From Anaerolineae bacterium (GTDB taxonomy: Bacteria; Chloroflexota; Anaerolineae; JAFGEY01): a DNA stretch of 34,416 bases. The DNA lies in NCBI GenBank assembly GCA_016929775.1, contig JAFGIE010000011.1:1-34416 (forward strand), written 5' to 3'. The notes below the pieces were generated by a model. The model saw only the letters and a program-made list of their open reading frames with translations. It was not told where the DNA came from and searched no databases. The position numbers were made by a program, and so were the translations under genes. Shown here in pieces: positions 16,531 through 24,805 of the stretch. Position 1 is the stretch's first letter; each line of letters begins with the position of its first letter.

Positions 16531-17349
16531 ATGGTCAAGCTATCGGGATTCGCAGACGAGATCGCGCCGGACCTTCAGACGCAACTCGACACCTTAGACG
16601 ACCTCGGCATACGTTACCTCGAGCTGCGTGGTGTGTGGGACAAGAACGTGCTCGACCTGAGCCAGGAAGAGCTCGAGCAGGTCAAGGCCGAACTGGACCG
16701 GCGCGGGACCGGCGTCTCCGCCATCGGTTCGCCGATCGGCAAGGCGCCCATCGACGGCGACTTTGAGGCATACCGCCTGCGCGTACAGCACGCGATCGAC
16801 GTTGCCAAGTTCATGGGTACGCCCTACATCCGTATGTTCTCATTCTATTGCAACGACCGTGACCAGGATCGGCCTGAGGTCATGCGGCGTCTGCAGGCGA
16901 TGGTCGACATGGCTGCTGCCGACGGTGTCGTCATGCTCCACGAGAACGAGAAAGGGATCTATGGCGAGCAACCGGAGCGCTGTCTCGACATGCACGAGAC
17001 AGTCGTCGGAGACAGCTTTGCCGCCATCTTTGACCCCGCCAACTATGTGCAGGCTGGCGTCCGGCCCTTTGACCACGCGTTCGCTCTCCTCAAGCCCCAC
17101 GTCGTCTACTTTCACATCAAGGACGCCGTCATGGGCACAGGTCGCGTCGTCCCTGCCGGAGAGGGTGACGGACAGATCCGCGAGCTGATGGCGGCGGCAA
17201 AGGAGATGGGCTACGACGGGTTCCTATCGCTGGAGCCCCATCTGAAGGTTGCCGGGCACTCGACTGGCTTTACCGGGCCCGAGCTCTTTGCCACTGCGCG
17301 CAACGCGCTCTGTGCGATCCTGGACGACCTCGGGATCCCGTACAAGTAG
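16531..17349 (+). CDS. Sugar-phosphate isomerase/epimerase (AP2Ec/xylose-isomerase-like)
   Basis: This 272-residue TIM-barrel protein is of the AP-endonuclease-2/xylose-isomerase-like fold used by many sugar isomerases and epimerases. Likely metal ligands are E138 (LHENEKG), D168 (IFDPANYVQAG), H195 (YFHIKDAV) and E235 (SLEPHL). The GGAGGGAGAA ribosome site directly precedes ATG 16531, which rules out an upstream start that would overlap the previous gene. The substrate is not visible. It is likely co-transcribed with the M50-like gene (16-nt gap), and a strong hairpin follows it. Confidence 0.8.
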   Translation: MVKLSGFADEIAPDLQTQLDTLDDLGIRYLELRGVWDKNVLDLSQEELEQVKAELDRRGTGVSAIGSPIGKAPIDGDFEAYRLRVQHAIDVAKFMGTPYIRMFSFYCNDRDQDRPEVMRRLQAMVDMAAADGVVMLHENEKGIYGEQPERCLDMHETVVGDSFAAIFDPANYVQAGVRPFDHAFALLKPHVVYFHIKDAVMGTGRVVPAGEGDGQIRELMAAAKEMGYDGFLSLEPHLKVAGHSTGFTGPELFATARNALCAILDDLGIPYK

Positions 17350-17365
17350 ACGCCTCACAGCACAG

Positions 17366-17397
17366 CAGAGAGCGCCGGAGTCATCCGGCGCTCTCTG
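17366..17397. terminator. Strong 14-bp hairpin between convergent genes
   Basis: The arms CAGAGAGCGCCGGA and TCCGGCGCTCTCTG form a perfect 14-bp stem around a 4-nt loop, 17 nt after the sugar isomerase stop and 34 nt from the end of the convergent trkA gene. Being symmetrical it could act in both directions; a T-tract is lacking. Confidence 0.65.
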
Positions 17398-17430
17398 GAA
17401 CACAGGCAGCGCACGACGCTAGGATCTGGC

Positions 17431-18105
17431 CTACATCCGTTTCCTCGCCTGGCTTGCCACCTTGCGCAGCTCCTGCCGCAGCTGCCTGCGGATCGCGTTG
17501 TCGTACATGATGATCAGCTTGGCGTCCGCTGCCAGCGTCGTCGCATAGCTCAGCCAAGTGCGTCCGCCCTGTGCGACGGCAATGATATGCAGGTTCTCCC
17601 CCTGCAGGTTGCCCAGCCGAAGGCCAACCAGCTCGGGAAACTCGCTCACCTCTAGCTGATCGAGCGCGAACTGGCCCTGGGTCGGGTCGACGAGCGCAGC
17701 CACGTCGGGCTTGAGGATCCCAAGGGCTATGGACGCCGACGCAGTGTGCGACGTCAAGACTGGCGCGATGCCAAGCGATTCCAGCAGCGGCACGAGCCTG
17801 GGCTCGAAAATGCGCGCATAGACACGCTGCGCCCCGTGGTTCCTGGCGTACAGCGCGCTCAGCACGTTGGCTTTATCCTCTCTCGAACCGGCGACAAAGC
17901 TGTGACAGTCATCGAGCCCTAACTGGTCGAGCACTTGGGTGTCGGTGAGCTCGCCCTCTACAGCTATGATGTCTCCCGCCAGGCTCGCCTCTCGCGCCCG
18001 CTCGGGATCTGCCAGTACCAGGTAGAGGCGCCCGCCGATCTGGCCTCTGAGCTGCATCGCCAGTTCCCACGAGAACACACTGTAGCCACAGATTACGACG
18101 TTCAT
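17431..18105 (-). CDS. trkA: TrkA-like potassium-channel regulatory subunit (RCK_N + RCK_C)
   Basis: This 224-residue cytoplasmic protein has an N-terminal RCK/Rossmann domain (VVICGYSVFSWELA...LVLADPER...DIIAVEGELTD) and a C-terminal RCK_C/TrkA_C domain (VSEFPELVGLRLGNLQGENLHIIAVAQGGRTW). It gates the TrkH transporter encoded 145 nt upstream on the same strand. The NAD(H)/nucleotide-binding glycine motif GxGxxG is degenerate here, reading GYSVFS (7-12), so ligand binding may differ. The start is fixed by AGGAGGG 6 nt before the ATG at 18105; an extra in-frame ATG 6 nt upstream is abutted by the Shine-Dalgarno. An open upstream frame starting at a TTG near 18228 would add 41 residues with no family similarity and is rejected. 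Confidence 0.85.
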   Translation of the reverse strand: MNVVICGYSVFSWELAMQLRGQIGGRLYLVLADPERAREASLAGDIIAVEGELTDTQVLDQLGLDDCHSFVAGSREDKANVLSALYARNHGAQRVYARIFEPRLVPLLESLGIAPVLTSHTASASIALGILKPDVAALVDPTQGQFALDQLEVSEFPELVGLRLGNLQGENLHIIAVAQGGRTWLSYATTLAADAKLIIMYDNAIRRQLRQELRKVASQARKRM

Positions 18106-18250
18106 GTCCATCCCTCCTAAGGCCCGCGCGTCGCGCTCTCGCAGCATCGCCTCGATCTGCGGCAGCAGGGCGCTCCGTTCCTGCCCTGGCGGTCCGCTCT
18201 CCCGCCTCGCCGCTCGCCCGCGCTGCAAAGCGCTGGGTCACCTCGCGTCC

Positions 18251-19672
18251 CTATTCGCGGAGCCCGCGGATCAAGTAGAGCAGCGGAAAGATCTCGATGT
18301 GTCCTAGCAGCATGTGGGCGATCAACTGCACCTTGAGCACGGGCTGCATGCCATAGTATAGCCCGTCGGGCATCGCGTTCAGCCCGACGTTGCCTTGCGC
18401 CGAGAACACTGTAAAGAGCGCGTGCAGCGGTCGATGTCCGAACAGCATAAAGACCAAGCTCCCGGCAAGCCCGACACCCAGGTAGAGCAGCGCATACGCC
18501 GTGACCTCGATCACGACGTGCCCTGGGATCCGGTTGTTGCCCATCGTGATCGGCAGCACCGCCTGCGCAGGGTAGAAGGGTCGCCGGATCTCACGCCCGA
18601 TCACCTTACCGATGATGATCAGCCGCCACAGCTTGAGTGCGCCCGTCGTCGATCCGTACGCCGCGCCGCTGATCATGAGCAGCAGTACCGTAAAGACGTA
18701 CACGTCCGGCGCACGATGCAGGGGAAGGGTCGTGCCAGCGCCGCAGGTCGAGACCGCAGAGACCGTATAGAATACGCTGGTGAGCACACGTCCGGCGACC
18801 TCGCCCTCTGCCAAGTACTGCTCGAGCACGAGCAGCGCTGAAACGGCGACCACAATGGTCGCCAGTGCGCGTACTTCTGGGTTCCGCAGGAGCTTGCGCA
18901 CCTTCCCGCTCAACAGCGCCTGGTGGCTCCCGAAACTGATCCCACCCAGGAGCATGAGCAGCATAGCGACCACCGACGGCAGGGCGCCATAGACGCCCAC
19001 GCCAATGCTGTTTGTCGAGAATCCGCCCGTCGAGAGCGACGTGATCGCGTGCATCAACGCCTCGAACGGTGGCATGCCCAGCGCCAAAAAGAGCACAGCT
19101 CCCGCCGCCGTGTAGCCCAGGTAGATCAGGATGATCGTGCGCCCGATGCGCCAGATGTTGGTGTCAAAGTCCTCGAACCGCCCTTCTGCCTGGAACAGGC
19201 TCTGCGCTGCTCGTGACGTCGGACCGTACAGAAAGAGCATCAGGATCACGATGCCCAAGCCGCTCACCCACTGCATCAGGACGCGGAAGACATTCACAGA
19301 CACCGACAGCGACTCCGGTTGAGGGACCATCGTCAGCCCGGTGTCGGTCCACGCCGAGAACGACTCGAACATGGCATCAAGCAGGCCCATTCCTTCTCCC
19401 AAGAAGGGTATGCAGGACAACAAGGAAAGAGCTGTCCAGGTCAGCGCCAGCGCCATGGCAGCGTGCCTCTTCTGGGCGCCCTCAGACGAGGTTCGCCTGC
19501 GCAGCAGCCAGAACCCGGGGATGAACAGTGCAGCTGCGCCACCAAACAGCGCCGCCTGGCGCCACTCACCCACAGCCACGGCGACCGCCAGTGGCGCCAA
19601 CAGAAAGTAGCCGTAGGCATACAGCGCATCGGCTACCAGCTTGAGCAGAATTGGCAGATCGCGCCTTCTCAT
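18251..19672 (-). CDS. trkH: TrkH/KtrB-family potassium uptake membrane subunit
   Basis: This is a 473-residue multi-pass ion transporter. The four pore loops with their conserved selectivity-filter residues are visible: TDTG (109-112), STGG (214-217), STCG (308-311) and GNVG (427-430). All four filter glycines are intact, so K+ (or Na+/K+) conduction is expected, with the TrkA-like protein encoded downstream acting as the cytoplasmic regulator. The start at 19672 follows a modest GGTGGG site and gives a normal N-terminus; in-frame codons further upstream add 43 residues without similarity. A near-consensus promoter lies at 19801-19828, leaving a leader of about 120 nt. Confidence 0.9.
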   Translation of the reverse strand: MRRRDLPILLKLVADALYAYGYFLLAPLAVAVAVGEWRQAALFGGAAALFIPGFWLLRRRTSSEGAQKRHAAMALALTWTALSLLSCIPFLGEGMGLLDAMFESFSAWTDTGLTMVPQPESLSVSVNVFRVLMQWVSGLGIVILMLFLYGPTSRAAQSLFQAEGRFEDFDTNIWRIGRTIILIYLGYTAAGAVLFLALGMPPFEALMHAITSLSTGGFSTNSIGVGVYGALPSVVAMLLMLLGGISFGSHQALLSGKVRKLLRNPEVRALATIVVAVSALLVLEQYLAEGEVAGRVLTSVFYTVSAVSTCGAGTTLPLHRAPDVYVFTVLLLMISGAAYGSTTGALKLWRLIIIGKVIGREIRRPFYPAQAVLPITMGNNRIPGHVVIEVTAYALLYLGVGLAGSLVFMLFGHRPLHALFTVFSAQGNVGLNAMPDGLYYGMQPVLKVQLIAHMLLGHIEIFPLLYLIRGLRE

Positions 19673-19800
19673 GCTTGTCCCACCACAGCCGCACCCGTCA
19701 CGTCCCACCCGTACGGCAAGCCGACGATGCGTGCCCTTGGTGCTCATCACAGGAGCCAGCAGCGAACCCGACCGCTGGACTCCACGCTTCACTGGGCGCA

Positions 19801-19828
19801 ATTATACGCATTCCATTTCTGCTGTCCA
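19801..19828 (-). promoter_or_regulatory. SigA-type promoter for trkH-trkA
   Basis: On the minus strand TGGACA (19828-19823), a 16-nt spacer and a perfect TATAAT (19806-19801) give 11 of 12 consensus matches. Transcription starts near 19794. It diverges from the promoter at 19861-19889. Confidence 0.7.
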
Positions 19829-19860
19829 GCCGACTTTGCTTGCTGGCATAGGCACTCGAC

Positions 19861-19889
19861 TTGACATTCAGAGCACTTCCGGGTACAGT
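19861..19889 (+). promoter_or_regulatory. SigA-type promoter for the Mth938-like gene operon
   Basis: TTGACA (19861-19866), a 17-nt spacer and TACAGT (19884-19889). The transcript starts near 19896 with a leader of about 26 nt before the ATG at 19922. It probably drives the Mth938-like, kinase and ArfB-like genes. Confidence 0.65.
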
Positions 19890-19921
19890 ACGCACGACGC
19901 AGCTTGGAGGTACGCGGGCAG

Positions 19922-20284
19922 ATGCAGCCACACATCGATGTGGTGCGCTTTGGCACTGTGGTTGTCGACGGCGCACGATACAGACACGACATTGTCATCT
20001 CGCCGAGTGGGCAGGTCAAGAGACGCTCCAAGGAGCTGTCCAAGCAGCGCTATGGCACGTCTCACACCATCTCCGTCGCCGAGGTCGAGGTTGTGTGGCA
20101 GCCCGGCGTCCGCCAGTTGATCGTCGGCGCCGGTTTCTTGGGGCGCGTGCGCCTCTCTCCCGAGGCTGAAGCCTACCTCTCCGAGCGAGAGTGCGCGTCC
20201 ACCATCGTGCCGGTCCGCCGCGCCGCTCGCCTGTGGAACGAAGCCAAGGGAGGGACCGCAGGCTTGTTCCACATCACGTGCTAG
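19922..20284 (+). CDS. Mth938-like domain protein
   Basis: This 120-residue protein is of the Mth938/NDUFAF3 type. Visible pattern: FGTVVVDGARYRHDIVI, then VRQLIVGAGFLGRVRLSPEAEAYL, then a C-terminal RRAARLWNEAKG...FHITC, typical of the family's conserved Leu/Phe-His-x-Thr-Cys end. The family function is not known in bacteria; the human relative NDUFAF3 is a complex I assembly factor. A TTG at 19904 is in frame, but the ATG at 19922 sits 11 nt after GGAGG and is preferred. It is the first gene of a four-gene set with the two kinases and the ArfB-like gene, with an 18-nt gap to the first kinase. Confidence 0.8.
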   Translation: MQPHIDVVRFGTVVVDGARYRHDIVISPSGQVKRRSKELSKQRYGTSHTISVAEVEVVWQPGVRQLIVGAGFLGRVRLSPEAEAYLSERECASTIVPVRRAARLWNEAKGGTAGLFHITC

Positions 20285-20302
20285 TCACGATGCGAGGTCT
20301 CT

Positions 20303-21058
20303 ATGGCTAGACTACCGGATGGTCGCAGGTTGCCTGGCAAGCTCTTTGTCGTGGAGGGGATCGACGGTTCGGGCAAGAGCACTCAGCTCGATCTGCTGCG
20401 CAAGTGGCTGATCAGCGGGGGATACTGCGTCGCCTTTAGCGAGTGGAACTCGTCCTCGATCGTCCGCTCCACGACCCGCCGCGGTAAAAAGAAACAGCTT
20501 CTCTCCCCCACCACGTTCAGCCTGATCCACGCTGCGGACCTTGCCGACCGCATGGAGCGACAGATACTGCCCGCCCTCAAGGCTGGTGCGATCGTGCTCG
20601 CCGACCGCTACGTGTACACTGCCTTTGCACGCGACGTCGCGCGCGGCGTCCATCCAGCGTGGGTGCGCGGCAACTATGCCTTCGCCGTCCGGCCCACCGT
20701 CGCGTTCTACTTTCGCGTGCCGCTCGACGAATCGATCAAGCGCATCATGAGCGGGCGCCCCCAGCTCAAGTACTACGAGGCTGGGCTGGACCTAGCCCTC
20801 AGCACGGATCCCTACGAAAGCTTCAAGCTGTTCCAGGAACGGATCATCGCCCAGTACGAGGATATGGTGAACGAGTTCGGGCTGACGCCGGTCGACGCCA
20901 CGCTTCCCCTCACGCAACAGCAAGAGATGATCCGCGAGATCGTCGCCCCCCATCTCGAGGGCGTGCTCAAGGCGGAGCGGAGCGCCTGGCGCGATGTCCT
21001 GTCCCGGGAGGAGCTGTACGGGCGCTATCTGACCGACATCGGTGCGGAGCGAGGGTGA
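20303..21058 (+). CDS. Thymidylate-kinase-like P-loop kinase (paralogue 1)
   Basis: This 251-residue protein is of the thymidylate/deoxynucleoside monophosphate kinase fold. The Walker A is GIDGSGKST with K25. The ADRYVYTAFARD segment corresponds to the DR(Y/H) substrate/lid motif of thymidylate kinases. The usual dTMP-binding REPGGT loop is absent; in that region it reads SEWNSSSIVRSTTRRGKKKQ. It is therefore a divergent member that may phosphorylate dTMP or a related substrate. The start at 20303 follows GAGGTCTCT. Its stop lies 2 nt before the second paralogue, which points to co-translation and possibly co-function. True dTMP kinase activity is uncertain. Confidence 0.72.
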   Translation: MARLPDGRRLPGKLFVVEGIDGSGKSTQLDLLRKWLISGGYCVAFSEWNSSSIVRSTTRRGKKKQLLSPTTFSLIHAADLADRMERQILPALKAGAIVLADRYVYTAFARDVARGVHPAWVRGNYAFAVRPTVAFYFRVPLDESIKRIMSGRPQLKYYEAGLDLALSTDPYESFKLFQERIIAQYEDMVNEFGLTPVDATLPLTQQQEMIREIVAPHLEGVLKAERSAWRDVLSREELYGRYLTDIGAERG

Positions 21059-21060
21059 CC

Positions 21061-21780
21061 ATGACCAAAGTCGAGTTCTACGGCTACGGACTCCCGAACG
21101 TGCAGCAAGACGAGCTGCCCGGCAAGCTGATCGTGCTCGAGGGCACGGACGGCGTGGGACGTTCCACCCAGGTCGCGCTGTTGCGCGAGTGGCTCGAATC
21201 AAGCGGGTACGCAGTAGCGTCGAGCGGGCTGAAACGGTCCCGCCTGGCAGGGAAAGGGATCTCGCTCGCCCAGGAAGGACACTACCTTGGCGATGCAACG
21301 AGCAGCCTGTTCTACGCGACCGATCTCGCCGACCGCATGGAGCGCGAGATGATCCCAGCGCTGCGCGCAGGCTTTGTCGTCCTCACAGACCGCTACATCT
21401 ACTCCCTCATCGCCAGGGCGCTCGTTCGCGGCGTCGACCCCGACTGGGTGTACAACGTGTTCGGTTTTGCGCTGGTGCCCGACAAGGTGTTCTACTTGCG
21501 CGCCGACCTCAACCATCTCATCCCGCGCGTACTCAACGCCCGCGGCTTCAACTACTGGGAGTCCGGCATGGACTTTCTCTACAAGCGGGACTACTATGAC
21601 AGCTATGCCGAGTACCAGTCGCGCATCATCGAGCAGTTCGACCACATGACCGGTCGCTTTGGTTTCCACCTGGTCGACGCAACGCGAAGCGTTCACGACG
21701 TGTTCACCGACCTGAAAAAGGGCATCGACAAGCTCGTCCGTGGGATGAAGCCCGCCTCGCCGGCGATCGCCGCCCTGTGA
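21061..21780 (+). CDS. Thymidylate-kinase-like protein with Arg in the Walker A loop (paralogue 2)
   Basis: This 239-residue paralogue of the preceding protein has the same overall layout: GTDGVGRST (28-36), ATDLADRMEREMIPALRAG, TDRYIYSLIARALVRG, then a YYDSYAEYQSRIIEQFD helix. The Walker A Lys is replaced by Arg (R34), where Lys is the key ATP-phosphate contact. The REPGGT loop is absent, as in paralogue 1. The protein may be a regulatory partner, act on another ligand, or retain activity in this family; sequence alone cannot decide. The start ATG at 21061 is 2 nt after the previous stop, and a short hairpin separates the gene from the ArfB-like gene. Confidence 0.68.
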   Translation: MTKVEFYGYGLPNVQQDELPGKLIVLEGTDGVGRSTQVALLREWLESSGYAVASSGLKRSRLAGKGISLAQEGHYLGDATSSLFYATDLADRMEREMIPALRAGFVVLTDRYIYSLIARALVRGVDPDWVYNVFGFALVPDKVFYLRADLNHLIPRVLNARGFNYWESGMDFLYKRDYYDSYAEYQSRIIEQFDHMTGRFGFHLVDATRSVHDVFTDLKKGIDKLVRGMKPASPAIAAL

Positions 21781-21793
21781 GCGATCGACTGAG

Positions 21794-21818
21794 GGCAGCA
21801 GGGCGCAAGCCCGTTGCC
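21794..21818 (+). other. Possible hairpin before the ArfB-like gene
   Basis: GGCA and TGCC pair around an internal loop enclosing GGGC-GCAA-GCCC, a 4-bp stem closed by a GNRA-type tetraloop. It could be a weak terminator or leader structure; no T-run follows. Confidence 0.25.
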
Positions 21819-21859
21819 TGCGACAGGTCGTGCGATGCCCACTCTCGCGCTCCCGCGGG

Positions 21860-22294
21860 ATGCGACCCGTGATCGAGATCACCGAGTCCCTGGCGATCGA
21901 CGAGGGGGAGATCGAGCTGACGTTTACGCGCGCGTCTGGCCCGGGAGGCCAAAACGTCAACAAGGTCGCGACCGCCGTCCAGCTGCGGTTCGACGTCCGC
22001 AACTCACCTTCGCTGCCTGAAGCGGTACGAGAGCGTTTGATCCGGCTCGCAGGCAGGCGGGTCACACAGGATGGAGTCCTAGTCCTGACCGCAGAGCGAT
22101 TCCGCACGCAAGAGCAGAACCGCGTCGATGCCATCGCGCGCCTGGTCGACCTCGTAGCCCAGGCAGCGCGTCCCCCCAAGCGGCGGCGCAAGACCAGGCC
22201 CACCGCCGCTTCTCAGCGGCGCCGCCTGCGCAGCAAGAAGCGGCGCAGCGAGGTCAAACGCCTGCGCGGTCGCGTACGGTACGACGAGGGATAG
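21860..22294 (+). CDS. arfB: ArfB-like peptidyl-tRNA hydrolase (ribosome rescue)
   Basis: This 144-residue stand-alone release-factor-like protein has the GGQ motif in RASGPGGQNVNKVATAVQLRFDV, which hydrolyses peptidyl-tRNA in the ribosomal peptidyl-transferase centre. The C-terminal tail (RRRKTRP...RRLRSKKRRSEVKRLRGR) is strongly basic, as in ArfB/YaeJ, which enters the mRNA channel of stalled ribosomes. There is no codon-recognition domain, so it is not RF1/RF2. An in-frame GTG at 21830 would add ten residues; ATG 21860 fits the family N-terminus. It follows the kinase-like genes by 79 nt and ends opposite the YfhO-family gene. Confidence 0.86.
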   Translation: MRPVIEITESLAIDEGEIELTFTRASGPGGQNVNKVATAVQLRFDVRNSPSLPEAVRERLIRLAGRRVTQDGVLVLTAERFRTQEQNRVDAIARLVDLVAQAARPPKRRRKTRPTAASQRRRLRSKKRRSEVKRLRGRVRYDEG

Positions 22295-22301
22295 CCGCAG
22301 A

Positions 22302-22314
22302 GCGGGGACCCCGC
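22302..22314. terminator. Short GC-rich hairpin between convergent genes
   Basis: GCGGG and CCCGC flank a 3-nt loop just after the ArfB-like stop. The stem is short with no T-run; a weak candidate. Confidence 0.25.
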
Positions 22315-22353
22315 CTTCCTGCCCCCGGGTTTGATCGGGCGCCCATGCCGTCG

Positions 22354-24783
22354 TCAGGTGCGTTGCCCCCGCCTGCGCACCAGGTGACACGCCCCCCACA
22401 CCGCATGGCCTACCACCGTCGCCAAGGTGAGTGACAGACCCACCGTCCACGCTGCCGGCTTGTACGCCAGGTGGACATCGTGCGTTCCCGCCGGCACGCG
22501 CACTGCGCGGAAGGTATAATTGGCCTGCAGCACCTCCGTCTCCTCGCCGTCGACGTAAGCGACCCAGCCCGGCATCCACATCTCGCCCACAAACAGGTAC
22601 CCGTCTGCCGGCGTTGTGACGCGCAGGTCGAGGTCGTTGGGCCCACGACGGACGACGGTCGCCTCCCCATCTCCCGTCTGTGCGCCCGGCGTCGACTGCG
22701 CACCACTGCTCTGCTTGAGGGCGAGCTGTGTCCGCGGGTCAAAGCCCTCCGCGCGCGCCGCCTGCAGTGCGCTGATGTCGCCGCTGGCGAGCACCACATC
22801 ATACACCACAAACGCGCGCGGCAGCACGGCGGTGTTCTGGTAGATGCGGTGTTCGCCGCCATCCCAGACAAGGACAAAGTGATCGGGCACGGGCGTCTGT
22901 GGGCTCGTGATCAGGTACTTGACGTTGTACAGGTTGTAGAATGGGTCCTCGCGCTGGATCCCGACCCAGGTCAAGACGTCGTAGGCGCCCAAGCGGAGGG
23001 GATTCCAGATCCCGTTCAGGTCGTCCATGCCATACAGCAGCGCCCAGTCGGGGGACCAACCCCCGTGCACCTCTGCGGTTGTCTCCACGCGGAAGACCTC
23101 GGGGTCGCTCTGCAGCATGGCGATCTCGGGCTCGTGGCGATAGCCCACCAGCGGATCGTTCGGCTCGACCTCGACGTAGGCGCCCAGGCTGAGCAGATCG
23201 ACTGCGATCGCGATCGTGGCGAGCGCGCCGAGCGCACTCCGCGATAGGGCTCCGGCAAGCCGCGCCCAAAGTCCAGCAGTGGCGGCTCCCAGCAGCAAGA
23301 CCAGCACCACGAGGCTCCCCAGCGACGTGACGTGCTGCGCCAGCACATCCGTTGGCACGACTGCTCGCGACGTCAGCACCGCGTGCCCCAGCACGGGGAG
23401 CCCCACGACCACCAGCCCGCCCCATAGCGCGATCAGCCCCCATCTCAGGCGGCGCAGCCAGAGCCGGACACGGCGACTGAGCGCACCGAGGAGCACGTCC
23501 AGCCCCACCGCTGCCAGCACGGCAGTTGACCAGTTGGCGAGCACGATCGCGCGAGCTGGCACGCGCAGCTGTCGGAAGACCGGGATCAGGGCGTACGTCA
23601 GTCCGTGGACGATCGCGTACGGACCGAGTGCGGTCAACAGCGCCAAGCTGGCGAGCAGGACGCAGAACCGGGTCAGCGCAGAGCGCCGCCAGGTGGTCGC
23701 CACCGCGACGCCCACCAGGACGAGCGTAGTCACCCCGGCGTACCCCATCTCGGTCCGCTCCCAGGGACCCCAGAACGGCCCTGTACCTCGCCCAAAGAAG
23801 CCGGGTAGCACAGCGCCGATCAGGCCTGCAGGCGGGATCGAGAACCCGCTTGCCTCGGCGTAGGCCATCGTCGCGCGGACCGTGTAGCGGGTCAGGTCGA
23901 GCGCCGGCACCAGCGCCAACGCAGCGACGCCAAACGACACGATCCCGGCAAAAGCTAGGCGTCCCACCGTGCCGAGCACCGCAACCCACCCGGCGCCACG
24001 CTCCAAGAACGCATGGTACAGCGCATACAGCGTTACCGCTATCGCCAGGTAGAGGAACATCTGGGCATGCCCCGCCAGCGCCGCGACCCCAAGCACGATG
24101 CCGGTAGCGCCAGCCCAGCCGAGGCGCCGACGGATCAGCGCGCGCCGCATGCACAGCAGCGCCAGGGGAAGCCACGCAGCCGTGGCGATGATGTTCAGGT
24201 TCCCCGGATGCACGACAAACAGATCGCTGAGCATGTACGCCACTGCCCCGGCGACCGCTGGAACGCGCCCCATCCGGGGGCGCGCGCCCGCTGCAGGCTG
24301 GGTCCGGGCAGCGCTGCGCTGCGTAGGCAGATCGCGGAGGTACAGATACCCGAACAACCCCGCGAGGAAGACGTGGCACACGGCGAGCCACTCCACCGTC
24401 TCGTACGTCAGCTCGGGAGACGCCAGAAAGGTCAGGAGATTGATCGGGTAGAATAGCCCCGACTGGTTGTCGGCGGCGAACGGCATGCCGAGGTACAAGT
24501 GCGGGTTCCAGAGCGGGATCGTGCCTTGGCGCAGAGAGCGTGCCGCGAACGCGTAGACCGGGTAGAGAAACGAGGCGAGGTCACCTCCCCCTTTCGGGAT
24601 CCAGCTCTCTGTGAAGAGCAGGGGCCAGTAGAACGCCGCCGTGACCATGGCGAGCACGCCCACTGCGACCCAGTCGCGGTGCCAGTCGCGTCCGTGGAAG
24701 CGCCGCTTCTGCAGCACCCGCAGTGCCACATAGCCGAGCGCCCACGCGCCGACCGCTGCAGCCAAGCCGGTCAGGCCTAGCAT
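22354..24783 (-). CDS. YfhO-family multi-pass membrane protein
   Basis: This 809-residue protein has about a dozen hydrophobic helices and a large C-terminal soluble domain. The segment GGDLASFLYPVYAFAARSLRQGTIPLWNPHLYLGMPFAADNQSGLFYPINLLTFL near residues 66-120 is the characteristic periplasmic loop and start of the YfhO family (membrane glycosyltransferase-like fold, GT-C type). Members such as YfhO act in cell-wall or lipoteichoic-acid glycosylation; the substrate here is unknown. The C-terminal ~200 residues (VFRVETTAEVHGG...VRVPAGTHDVHLAYKP) form the typical extracytoplasmic beta domain. It starts at ATG 24783, 22 nt after the DUF212 stop, and closes an operon that starts with xseA. Confidence 0.85.
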   Translation of the reverse strand: MLGLTGLAAAVGAWALGYVALRVLQKRRFHGRDWHRDWVAVGVLAMVTAAFYWPLLFTESWIPKGGGDLASFLYPVYAFAARSLRQGTIPLWNPHLYLGMPFAADNQSGLFYPINLLTFLASPELTYETVEWLAVCHVFLAGLFGYLYLRDLPTQRSAARTQPAAGARPRMGRVPAVAGAVAYMLSDLFVVHPGNLNIIATAAWLPLALLCMRRALIRRRLGWAGATGIVLGVAALAGHAQMFLYLAIAVTLYALYHAFLERGAGWVAVLGTVGRLAFAGIVSFGVAALALVPALDLTRYTVRATMAYAEASGFSIPPAGLIGAVLPGFFGRGTGPFWGPWERTEMGYAGVTTLVLVGVAVATTWRRSALTRFCVLLASLALLTALGPYAIVHGLTYALIPVFRQLRVPARAIVLANWSTAVLAAVGLDVLLGALSRRVRLWLRRLRWGLIALWGGLVVVGLPVLGHAVLTSRAVVPTDVLAQHVTSLGSLVVLVLLLGAATAGLWARLAGALSRSALGALATIAIAVDLLSLGAYVEVEPNDPLVGYRHEPEIAMLQSDPEVFRVETTAEVHGGWSPDWALLYGMDDLNGIWNPLRLGAYDVLTWVGIQREDPFYNLYNVKYLITSPQTPVPDHFVLVWDGGEHRIYQNTAVLPRAFVVYDVVLASGDISALQAARAEGFDPRTQLALKQSSGAQSTPGAQTGDGEATVVRRGPNDLDLRVTTPADGYLFVGEMWMPGWVAYVDGEETEVLQANYTFRAVRVPAGTHDVHLAYKPAAWTVGLSLTLATVVGHAVWGACHLVRRRGQRT

Positions 24784-24805
24784 CGCTCACTCGCCCCACG
24801 ATGCA

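Noticed and set aside
18106..18228. 41-residue in-frame extension upstream of trkA
   Set aside because: It needs a TTG start and lacks family similarity, while AGGAGGG sits 6 nt before the ATG at 18105.
22514..22520. TATAAT inside the YfhO-family gene on the plus strand
   Set aside because: It lies antisense in the C-terminal coding region with no -35 box at 16-18 nt and no gene to serve.
22799..24391. 530-residue open frame antisense-strand-shifted within the YfhO-family gene
   Set aside because: It is another frame of the same minus strand region, with Arg/Gly/Ala-rich composition and no domain, whereas the 809-residue frame has clear YfhO motifs. Typical GC-rich shadow.
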